From Streptomyces atroolivaceus (GTDB lineage: Bacteria; Actinomycetota; Actinomycetes; Streptomycetales; Streptomycetaceae): 64,000 nt of DNA. Under the pieces are notes generated by a model. That model was not told where the DNA came from, did no database searches, and was given only the letters and a program-made list of their open reading frames with translations. The DNA is taken from assembly GCF_000717025.1 (NCBI RefSeq), contig NZ_JNXG01000001.1, forward strand, positions 186,001 to 250,000. Direction: 5' to 3'. The position numbers were made by a program, and so were the translations under genes. Position 1 is the first letter of the stretch; each line of letters opens with the position of its first letter. Below, one piece after another: positions 45,713-53,458 of this stretch.

Positions 45713-46829
45713 ACCGCAAGCTTGGCCGCGCCGGTGGGCCGCGACCATGGCTCATCGTCCGGGAGGGATGTCCGCCCGTCCGTGGTCATGCCGCACGTGA
45801 ACGACGGACGATTCCGGTCCGGGTACCGACTCGGCGGCGAGCAGTCCCCCGGAGCATCATCGACAAGGGGTTTCCAGGTGACCGGCGCACAGGGCGGAAC
45901 AGGCGACGCCAAGGGTGCCTCGACGGGAGTTCGCGTGACGACGAACAATGGCTCTCGCAAGGGGACAAGAGGATCGTCCCGGTGCCCGCAGGCAGCCGCA
46001 CGGATCACTCGCTCGTCAGGCGTCTCGCCGAGGGATGCCGGACAGCGGGGGTCGGCGCCGTCCCTGGCCGTCGATCCCGGGACCGGAGACCGAGCCGTAC
46101 TGCGGCGCGTACCGCCTGGACCAGCGCATCGTCGCCTCTGTCTGCCTCCACCGCGAGCCGGGCGGGCGTACCGTCGTGCTCAGCCCGTGCGGCGTCTGCC
46201 GCGAACGACTGGCGGTCCACGGTCCGAAGGTCCTGGTCGCCGTTGCCGACCGGGAGGATCCGGCCGTCGTCGTGTGGAAGCTCCTCAGGGACGTGCTCCC
46301 CGCCTACTGGATGACTGCCTTCCCCGACGAGACGGACCCGGGTGGACGTCTGAGCCCGGTAGCTCGGGCCGCACCGGATGCGCACCACCATGCTCGGCAC
46401 CCGCTCCGCGCCGGATCCCCGGCGAACGGCCAAGGGGCTTCTCCTGTCGGAGTGCGGCTGCGAATCGAGCAGTGCATTACAGGCTCCGTGGATCGATGGG
46501 TGAAATCGACGTGTGGCATAACAGCCCCGCTCCCGATTCCGACGCCCCACTCCACGATTCCGTTCACGACGACGCCATTCCGTGGGGCCGGGACCGCCAC
46601 CCCGAACGGTTCCGAGTTCACCCGGCGGGAATGGAAAGCACCCTTGAAGATATATCCCCGAGGCGCCGGACCCGCAGAAGGACCGCTAAGGGACCACAGG
46701 AGGAACCACAGGATGGACCGCAGGAGGGGCCGCACCTCTGCGGGATTCTCCGACACAACGCTCGACCGGCTGAGAGAAGCCATCACCTCCGGATCGGGAT
46801 GCGTGACCAAGAAGGGTTGATCTTCTCAA
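45713..46829. other. Decayed coding region without an intact gene
   Basis: About 1.1 kb. Frames are open by GC bias but change reading frame, and no complete domain is found except the cytidine deaminase fragment below. A frame at 46496 (MGEIDVWHNSPAPDSDAPL) and the end of another (FSDTTLDRLREAITSG, stop 46820) look like scraps of separate genes. It probably contains the promoter for the gene at 46830. Confidence 0.5.
46066..46330 (+). pseudogene. Cytidine deaminase-like fragment, 5' truncated
   Basis: The frame reads PETEPYCGAYRLDQRIVASVCLHREP, then VVLSPCGVCRERLAVHGPKVLVAVADRED, then WKLLRDVLPAYWM. PCGVC is the PCxxC zinc motif of cytidine deaminases. The preceding (C/H)AE motif and the first 60 or so residues are missing, so it cannot be active. 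It continues into unrelated sequence at the 3' end. Confidence 0.6.
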
Positions 46830-47393
46830 ATGATGCACAACAGCGACAGCCTGGCCGCGGAATTCGAGCGACTCCGGTCCCGCCCGGGTACCGGATCCGC
46901 ACCGCCGGTTCTCGCTCTCTTCGTCGTCGATGTCCCCGGTGACGCCGCGGGGTACGAGCAGCGCCTGCGTTCGGTCCTCTCACCCGCTGTACGACTGGGT
47001 GGTACTGCGGATTTCGAGCGGGAGAGCCTCCCGGTCGACGGTGTTCCGGACTGGTTCGCCGCCGTGAGTTCCGGTAACGAGGAGCGGGCCCCGCACTTCG
47101 CGAGGACCGGCTACGACGGATATGTGGGGCACACAGGGGGCAGCCGGCCGTGGGAGCTGCAGAGCTGGCTGTTCCGCTTCGACCCCGAGGAGGACTCCCG
47201 AGGCTGGGAGTGGTGGGACGCCACACGGGCCGGACCGTCCCGCGTCCACATCTGGACGGACAGCCAGGGGGAGTCCCTCTTCGGCTGTCAGGACCTGCTC
47301 TGGGCCGCCTACGCAGCGGGCGCGGTCCGGGTCGACGGCCCCGCCATCCAGAAGTCCGCCGTGTGGTCGGCGGAGCGGGGAGCTGAGCGCTGA
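46830..47393 (+). CDS. Hypothetical protein
   Basis: 187 residues, well-biased coding. Notable blocks: VLALFVVDVPGDAAGYEQRLRSVLSPAVRLGG, then WELQSWLFRFDPEEDSRGWEWWD, then VHIWTDSQGESLFGCQDLLWAAYAAGA. No membrane segment. Start ATG 46830 or 46833, with AAGAAGGG about 17 bases before; spacing is long. An immunity-type protein for a lost toxin is possible because Rhs relics are near, but this is speculation. I do not recognise the family. Confidence 0.65.
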   Translation: MMHNSDSLAAEFERLRSRPGTGSAPPVLALFVVDVPGDAAGYEQRLRSVLSPAVRLGGTADFERESLPVDGVPDWFAAVSSGNEERAPHFARTGYDGYVGHTGGSRPWELQSWLFRFDPEEDSRGWEWWDATRAGPSRVHIWTDSQGESLFGCQDLLWAAYAAGAVRVDGPAIQKSAVWSAERGAER

Positions 47394-47504
47394 CGCGCGC
47401 GAACACCGCGGGAGGCCTCAGCGGCCCCGGCCCACCCCCTTCCGCGACCACCACCCCGGCCTCCGGACGCCGTCGCCGCGGAATCCGGCTCCCGCCCACG
47501 CAGA

Positions 47505-47534
47505 ACGCCCGGCTGGGAGACCCCAGCCGGGCGT
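47505..47534. terminator. Terminator between converging orphan genes
   Basis: ACGCCCGGCTGGG and CCCAGCCGGGCGT around AGAC, about 110 bases after the stop at 47393. Confidence 0.75.
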
Positions 47535-47643
47535 CCGGCCGAACTGCTGTCGACAGCCCTCTCGACCAGCGGGTCACTACACCCTCCGGAATGCGCCACC
47601 GGAAAGCTCGTGCCTCCGCCGTGGCCCCCGGGCTGCCCTCGGA

Positions 47644-48243
47644 TCAGATCGTCGGTGTGTCGTCCACGATCTCCTGGTGCGGTTCGACCACGAACTTCCA
47701 GCCCTCGCTGGGCTCCAGGAAACGCACTCGGGTCGGGTAGATGTCCAGGGCGCGGCGGTCGCGGTTCTGGCTGTTCGTGTTCTTGCGCGCCCGGGCCGGC
47801 TCCTCGTACAGGTCGACCTTGATGTCCGGGACCGCGACGATTTCCTCGCTCCAGCGCTGAACGACCCCCGCGCCGAACGCGTCCCGCGCGGCGGAGTAGA
47901 GGGACTCCAGGGACTCCTTGTTGCCGCCGGGCACGAAGAGGGCGAGGTTCAGGAGGACGCCGGCACTCTGGAGGACCTCGATCTCCTCCCCCGCCTTGTC
48001 GGCGATCCAGATCCCAGCCTCTTCGGCATTGCCGGGGAGGACGTGGATTTCCTCACCGAAGACCGTCCTCGCGACAAAGGCCCCTCCCTCGAAGTTCTTG
48101 CCCGGCTCCGTGAGGAAAGCCGGGGCGTAGCATTCGAGAGGAAGGCCTTCCATCCCTGCCGAGACGAAGATACCGTCCTGAAGACCCAAGCCTGAAATCT
48201 CCTCGGCCGTAAGACGTCGAGCCGTAACCTTCTCGGTGTTCAC
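47644..48243 (-). CDS. Hypothetical protein
   Basis: 199 residues, start GTG 48243 behind AAAGGGGA. Seen are GLPLECYAPAFLTEPGKNFEGGAFVARTVFGEEIHVLPGNAEE, GVLLNLALFVPGGNKESLESLYS and a C-terminal basic/acidic part. No signal peptide, no known motif. The promoter region is AT-richer than its neighbours (48244-48300, GTGAATTCATTAAGACTC). Convergent with the 46830 gene. Function unknown. Confidence 0.65.
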   Translation of the reverse strand: MNTEKVTARRLTAEEISGLGLQDGIFVSAGMEGLPLECYAPAFLTEPGKNFEGGAFVARTVFGEEIHVLPGNAEEAGIWIADKAGEEIEVLQSAGVLLNLALFVPGGNKESLESLYSAARDAFGAGVVQRWSEEIVAVPDIKVDLYEEPARARKNTNSQNRDRRALDIYPTRVRFLEPSEGWKFVVEPHQEIVDDTPTI

Positions 48244-48982
48244 GCCATTCCCCTTTAATCGTGGCGTCCTGTGAATTCATTAAGACTCTACCACGAAAAG
48301 GATCATCCTCTTCCCGTCGAAGATGTCTTCACGCTCACGAGAGCACCTGGTCAACCCTGCGGGCAATTCCGGCCGGGAGGCCGCGCCATGCAAACAAGGT
48401 GCGCATTCACAGTTCTCTATATTCACATCAGGACAAAGCGGCGATCAACGTGCGCCGATCGAAAGCTCCGACCGAATCCCGAGTCGGACGGGTTCTCCGT
48501 TTTCCGACGGCACACCGGCGACGGGAACCACTGTGTGAGGTTCCGCGACGAGGGCCGCGGGCGCTCCGGGCCGACAAGTACGCCGCTCCTGGTCACCGCG
48601 CCCGCGAACCGGCGTCCAGGGCAACACCGTTCGGGTCGTCGAGGGGGGCACCTCGTCGGGTGTGTCGGCCTTCGCCGACATCCCCGAGCGGACAAGCGGA
48701 CGGCGACCTCATGGGGGCCTGCGAACCCGGGTCGGAAGGCCCCTTGCACACAGCCGCCGCGGACCATCGGGGGTCCCTGCTCGACAATGGCTCGCTGGTG
48801 AGTGAGGAAGAACCCCGGTACTCCACCGAGGTCGTGGCTGCGGAGCGGTCCGCCCTGGCCTACGGCCCCGGCCGCGTCGATCCGGTCGTGCCTCGAGCGG
48901 CGTACGGCCACCCGCCGTCGCGCCAGCTCTGCCCGAGGACCGCGACCGGCTGTCGACGGGACACCGGAGGACCTGTGACGGC
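48244..48982. other. Region without a recognisable gene
   Basis: About 740 bases. The first 180 are lower in GC and should hold the promoter of the leftward gene. No frame shows a domain, and the frames are interrupted. No RNA gene or repeat array is seen. Confidence 0.5.
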
Positions 48983-49016
48983 GGCGGGCCCGACACCGCG
49001 TGGTGTCGGGCCCGCC
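48983..49016 (-). terminator. Terminator of the sortase-anchored protein gene
   Basis: Fifteen-base perfect arms GGCGGGCCCGACACC and complement around GCGT, just after the stop. Confidence 0.88.
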
Positions 49017-49065
49017 GGAGGTCAGCGCCTGGCCGGGGTGCCTGGTCGGCGCCCCGGCTCGCGCG

Positions 49066-50352
49066 TCAGGCGTGGGACCCGGTCTCGCGACGGCGTACGA
49101 CGAACACCGCGCCCGCACCGATCGCCAGGGCCGCGCCGCTCGCGAGGGCGAGCTGCGACGTCGAGGACGAGCCCGTGGCGGCGAGGGTGCCGGTGACGGG
49201 GCCGGCGGACGTACCGCTCTGCGGCTTGAGGTCCGGGGTGGTGCCGGCCTTGGCGTCGTCGGTCTTCGTGGGCTTGCTGCCCGCGGCGGCGATCAGGAAC
49301 TCGTAACCCTCCAGGTCCGGGCTCCCGCCGCACGCGCCGTCGTCGTTGCGGTAGTCACCGGCGACGAAGGTGACGCCGTCGCCCGCGGGGGCGGAGGCGT
49401 CGATCGTGAGGCGCATCTTCACGTCGGCGTGGGCACCGGCCTTCAGCGGGCTGATGCCGTCCATGAAGCGCTCGTTGTCGACGGTCTTCCACTTCGAGGA
49501 CGAGGCCGACAACCACTGCAGGTGCACCAGGTCGTCGATGTCGTTGAGCCCGCTCCTGTCGGACGCGTGGATGTACGCGAACGGAAGCACCTCGTCCATC
49601 GTCTTGTCGGTGCCGTTGGTCACCCGGAGATTGAGGTCGACCTTCGTGCCGGCGACGACCGTGGACGGCAGACCCGTGAGGACCGTGGTGAGCCTGGGCT
49701 CCAGGACGCAGCCCTCATCGCCCTCGCCCTCCTCGCCGTCCTCACCCTCTTCGGCCGCTTCCTCCTTGGCCTTTTCCAGCGCTTCGTCGGCGGCGTTCTT
49801 GTCGGCGAGTGCCGCCTCGGTGGCCTTCTGCGCCTGGACCAGCTTCCGGGCCGCGGCGACCCGCTCGTCGTCGAGCGCGTCATAGGCCTCCACGACCTTG
49901 GCATCGGCCGCGGCCTCGGCCTCACCGGCGGCCACGGCGGCAGTCTCCGCCTCCGTCAGAGTCGCCTCCGCGGCGATCCTCTGCTCCTCGGTGGCGTCCT
50001 CCGGCAGGGCGTCGAGCACCGCCTGGGCGTCGGTGACCGCCTGGTCGGCGTCAGCCTTCGCGGTGGCGGCGGCGGCTGCCTCGGCCTCGGCGGCTGCTGC
50101 TGCCAGGGCCAGGGGGGTGGTGTCGGACGCGAGCGCCTCCAGAGCCGCGTAGGCGGCGCTCTCGGCCGCCACGGCGTCGTCGTAGGCCGCCTTCGCCGCG
50201 GCGGCGGCCTTTTCCAGCTCCGCGAGGGACGGCTTCTCCTGCGTCTGCGCCGCCGGCTTGTCGTCGGCGAACGCGGGGGTGACCGACAGCAGCAGGACGG
50301 GCGTGGTCACCGCGGCGGCGACAGCTGTGGCGAGAATCCGGCGAATCTTCAC
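49066..50352 (-). CDS. Cell-wall anchored (LAATG) alanine-rich coiled-coil protein
   Basis: 428 residues. A signal peptide (VKIRRILATAVAAAVTTPVLLLSVTPAFA) is followed by a long Ala/Glu/Asp-rich helical segment (about 40-195), likely a coiled-coil rod. A C-terminal globular part (PRLTTVLTGLPSTVVAGTKVDLNLRVTNGTDKT...) has a beta-sandwich look. The sorting signal is TGTLAATG, then a hydrophobic span and RRRETG. LAxTG is the motif cut by class E sortases of Streptomyces. The start is GTG 50352 with GAAGGG upstream. No sortase gene is in the window. Confidence 0.85.
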   Translation of the reverse strand: MKIRRILATAVAAAVTTPVLLLSVTPAFADDKPAAQTQEKPSLAELEKAAAAAKAAYDDAVAAESAAYAALEALASDTTPLALAAAAAEAEAAAAATAKADADQAVTDAQAVLDALPEDATEEQRIAAEATLTEAETAAVAAGEAEAAADAKVVEAYDALDDERVAAARKLVQAQKATEAALADKNAADEALEKAKEEAAEEGEDGEEGEGDEGCVLEPRLTTVLTGLPSTVVAGTKVDLNLRVTNGTDKTMDEVLPFAYIHASDRSGLNDIDDLVHLQWLSASSSKWKTVDNERFMDGISPLKAGAHADVKMRLTIDASAPAGDGVTFVAGDYRNDDGACGGSPDLEGYEFLIAAAGSKPTKTDDAKAGTTPDLKPQSGTSAGPVTGTLAATGSSSTSQLALASGAALAIGAGAVFVVRRRETGSHA

Positions 50353-51098
50353 AAGAGCCCTTCGGGGTCCGAAAAAGAAAAGAAGGGGCCGCAGCGGAAT
50401 GGGGCACGCAGATGCGACACGAAGTGATCGTATGGTCGGACAACGGCCCACGGTCACGATTTCTTCACCTTTTCCGGCCTGCACCACTACACCGGGTCAG
50501 ACAGAAATGACCAAACGGCGCAGTTGCTTCCCCTGTCTGTGCTTTCGCTGTGAGGAACACCACATGCTCCTGCCTGGCGGCCCTTACGCCTCCGGCGCCT
50601 CCCCGGGCGGCGGACGCGGGACCCACCCGCACCGAGGGGGACGCCTGTGCGGCGTGACGCCCACTCATATCCGGTTGGCTCAGGGCCGAATCGGCCTCGG
50701 AGGCCGTGGACCGGGCCGGCCGGCCCTACCCTCTGTCCCTGGACCCGCTGTCCCTGGTCCCGTGACGTGGGCACGGCACTCCCGTGATCGCCGCGGATCT
50801 TCCCGACGGCTGTGGACCGGCTGTCGGCGGGAGGCCGGACGACCTGTGCCGGCAGGCCCCCGGCACCGCGCGTCCGCGAGGGGTCCGGGGGTGGGAACGG
50901 CCGGGGCGCCGGATGACGAACGCCGAGAACGGCGCGCATACGGGTGCGGGCCCCGTGACCACCGGCCTCGGCCTCCCGGCGCACGGTCCGTCCGTCCACC
51001 GGAGGGACCGTGCCTTCGAGCGCGCTGCCCTGTCGTGACATAGCGTTTCCCGTGATGGGCCGGTGCCGGCAGCAGTTCTACGGAACGGCGGAACAGCG
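50353..51098. other. Intergenic region between divergent genes, no recognisable gene
   Basis: About 745 bases. Promoters for the leftward anchored-protein gene and the rightward phosphatase must lie here. Short frames (50507-50700, with MTKRRSCFPCLCFRCEEHH) have cysteines but no ribosome-binding site or supported family. Nothing else is clear. Confidence 0.5.
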
Positions 51099-52871
51099 GT
51101 GGAGCAGCGCGAGGGGCAGCCCGCCCGCCAGGCGGACGACGGATGGTGGTCCGGCCGTCTGCATGAGCTGTGGAGTGTCGCCGACCGCGCGCAGGACGTG
51201 ACGGGGCTGGCCGATTCCCTCTACGGCATGCTGCTCGGCATGCCCGGTGTGGTGGCCGTCGTCGGCGCCCGGTGGACCGGCGGGCTGCTGCACTACCTGC
51301 GGAGCGTCACGCGTGCGGAACCGACGCCGGCCCTCGTGGAGATCGAGCAGGACTGTGGTGCGCGCGGTGCCGCCCGGGCCCCGAAGGGCGAGCCGGTCGT
51401 GACGGTCCACGAGGTGTCGGAGCTCGACGCCGGCATGCCGCACGTCCAGGTCCTGCTGGCAGCCGGTGCGCGGGCCGTGGCCGGGTGCACCGTACCGCTG
51501 GGCCAGGGTGACCTGGCATCGTTCATGGTGGGCACCGCCGGCATCGGTGCGATCGACAGGACGCTGCGGACCCGGCTGAAGCAGGTCGCCGAGGTCACCG
51601 TGGTCTCCGACAGGCGCATCACGGCTCGCCGCAGGGACGAGATGCGCCAGGTGAGTGACGCCTTCCTGGCGGAGGCCTCGTTGCAGATGGATTCGAGCCT
51701 CGATGTGGAGAAGACCTCGCGGCGGGTCGCCCGGATGGCGGTTCCCGCGGTGGCCGAGGGGTGTCTCCTGCATCTGTGCCGTTCCGGCGGACTGACGCCC
51801 GTGGCCTCCACGCACATGGACGCCCGCGAACAGGAGTGGCTCGGCGTGGTCGCGGACGAGGATCCATGGCTGGCGGATGTGCTGCGCCGGGTCGTCGACG
51901 GCGGGCAGGGGCTGGTGCTGAGAGGTGACGAGCTGGCGGGCGGGCCCTTCGGGGCCACCGCGTCCGGGGCGGGGCGGGCCGTGCGCTCGCTGAGTGTGAA
52001 TCCGCTCAAGGCCCGGGGGCGGACCCTGGGGACACTGACGTTCCTCTACCACCGGGTGGACATCGCCGAAGAGGCCCCGCGGTTCCTCGCCGGCCTCGCC
52101 GACCGCGCCGCGCTGGCCATCGACAGCAGCACCCTGTACGAACAGCGGCGCCGCCACGTGGTCTCCCTCCAGCGGCACCTGCTGCCGAGCGGGCTTCCGA
52201 GGACTCCGGGCCTCACGCTGAGTTCGGCGTACGAAGTGGGCGACGCCTCGCTCGACGTGGGCGGTGACTTCTACGACGCCGTCCCGGGGGCTCAGGGCGA
52301 GGTCACGCTCCTCATCGGTGACGTCTGCGGCCGCGGGGCGGAGGCCGCCGCGCTCACGGGTCTGGCCCGCCATACCCTCCGCACCCTGATCGAGGACGGC
52401 AGACCGCCCGAGCACGCCCTGGGGCGGCTGAACCAGGCGCTGCTCAGGGAGGGCACGAGCCGTTTCGTGACCGCGCTCGTCGCGGTGCTGGTGCCCGACG
52501 GGAAGGGATTCCACCTGCGCTACTGGAGTGCCGGTCATCCGGCGCCCCTGCTGCGGCGTGCGGACGGCGCCGTGGAGGAGCTCCCGGCCCACGGGGACCT
52601 GCTGGGTGTGCTGGAGGACATCGAGTACGGGTCCGGGTCGGCGCATGTGACGCCCGGCGACGCGCTGGTGCTGTTCACCGACGGAGTGACCGAGGCGAGA
52701 GCGGCTGACGGGACGTTCTTCGAATCCCGTCTGCGGGACGCGGTGGCGCGGCAGGGAGCGGGCGAGCCGCGAGGGTTCGCCGAGCGGCTGGCGGAGGCCG
52801 CTGTGGAGTTCCGGGCGACGGGCGCCGACGACATCGCCGTGCTCGTCGCCCACGCGGGGGTGGCCGCATGA
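51099..52871 (+). CDS. GAF and SpoIIE/PP2C-type protein phosphatase
   Basis: About 590 residues. N-terminal sensory region (two GAF-like stretches: 60-190, and 205-350 with MAVPAVAEGCLLHLCRSGG and LGTLTFLYHR), then a SpoIIE phosphatase from 370: RHLLPSGLPRTPGLTLSSAYEVGDASLDVGGDFYDAV and LLIGDVCGRGAEAAALTGLARHTLR, with metal-binding Asp pairs, and LVLFTDGVTEAR near the end. It would dephosphorylate an anti-sigma antagonist or similar. GTG 51099 is preferred; GTG 51063 is possible. It overlaps the response regulator by ATGA. Confidence 0.9.
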   Translation: MEQREGQPARQADDGWWSGRLHELWSVADRAQDVTGLADSLYGMLLGMPGVVAVVGARWTGGLLHYLRSVTRAEPTPALVEIEQDCGARGAARAPKGEPVVTVHEVSELDAGMPHVQVLLAAGARAVAGCTVPLGQGDLASFMVGTAGIGAIDRTLRTRLKQVAEVTVVSDRRITARRRDEMRQVSDAFLAEASLQMDSSLDVEKTSRRVARMAVPAVAEGCLLHLCRSGGLTPVASTHMDAREQEWLGVVADEDPWLADVLRRVVDGGQGLVLRGDELAGGPFGATASGAGRAVRSLSVNPLKARGRTLGTLTFLYHRVDIAEEAPRFLAGLADRAALAIDSSTLYEQRRRHVVSLQRHLLPSGLPRTPGLTLSSAYEVGDASLDVGGDFYDAVPGAQGEVTLLIGDVCGRGAEAAALTGLARHTLRTLIEDGRPPEHALGRLNQALLREGTSRFVTALVAVLVPDGKGFHLRYWSAGHPAPLLRRADGAVEELPAHGDLLGVLEDIEYGSGSAHVTPGDALVLFTDGVTEARAADGTFFESRLRDAVARQGAGEPRGFAERLAEAAVEFRATGADDIAVLVAHAGVAA

Positions 52872-53458
52872 GCGGGGCCGCCGGGGAGCCGAGGATCGAC
52901 CACGACCTCGTCTGGGTGGTCGAGGACTCGGAGGAGGACGCCGAGGCCATCCAGCGGGCGCTCGGGCGTACCCACCCGGGCCTGGCGCTGGAGTTCACCG
53001 ACCGGGGCACCGGGGTCGCCGAGCGGTTGCTGGAAGCCGCCCGGCGGCCGGGGCTCGTCCTCCTGGACCTGAAACTGCCCGGTGTCGGCGGAGGCGAGGT
53101 GCTGCGGTCGATCCGTTCCCGGCCCGAACTCGACGGCGTGACCGTGGTTGCCTTCACGTCGTCCACCTCACCGGACGAGGTCGACACCACCTATGCGGCG
53201 GGCGCCGACAGCTACATCTACAAGCCGGTGAACTTCGAGCTCTTCCGCACCGTGCTGAAGGGGGCTGTGGACTACTGGCAGAGGAAGGCCAAGGGCGGGG
53301 ACGGCGGCGCGGACGGGGACGCCGGCGCGGACGGGGACGCCGGCGCGGACGGAGGCGGCGGCGCGGACGGAGGTGGCGGCGCGGACGGAGGCGGCGGCGC
53401 GGACGGAGGCGGCGGCGCGGACGGAGGCGGGGGCAGTCCCCCTCAGCCGCCTTCCTGA
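52868..53458 (+). CDS. Rcp1-like single-domain response regulator with repeat tail
   Basis: 196 residues. The receiver (10-140) has acidic E19/D20, phosphoacceptor D67 (LLDLKLPG), a Thr/Ser pair (AFTSST) and K119 in YIYKP. It has no output domain and matches the Rcp1/CheY type that partners phytochrome kinases. The C-terminal 50 residues are ADGDAG and ADGGGG repeats. It is coupled to the phosphatase upstream by ATGA and converges with a phytochrome kinase downstream, with a 16-base overlap of the 3' ends. The tail function is unknown. Confidence 0.93.
   Translation: MSGAAGEPRIDHDLVWVVEDSEEDAEAIQRALGRTHPGLALEFTDRGTGVAERLLEAARRPGLVLLDLKLPGVGGGEVLRSIRSRPELDGVTVVAFTSSTSPDEVDTTYAAGADSYIYKPVNFELFRTVLKGAVDYWQRKAKGGDGGADGDAGADGDAGADGGGGADGGGGADGGGGADGGGGADGGGGSPPQPPS
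53307..53436. repeat. 18-base tandem repeat in the response regulator tail
   Basis: About seven copies of an 18-base unit encoding (G)ADGDA or ADGGGG; the last five are nearly identical (GCGGACGGAGGCGGCGGC with T/C changes). The length is divisible by three, so copy-number change keeps the frame. Confidence 0.8.

Noticed and set aside
48939..50851. Similarity between about 48939-48977 and 50814-50851 flanking the anchored-protein gene
   Set aside because: Only about 30 bases with several mismatches; could be chance in GC-rich DNA, and no target duplication or element structure was found.
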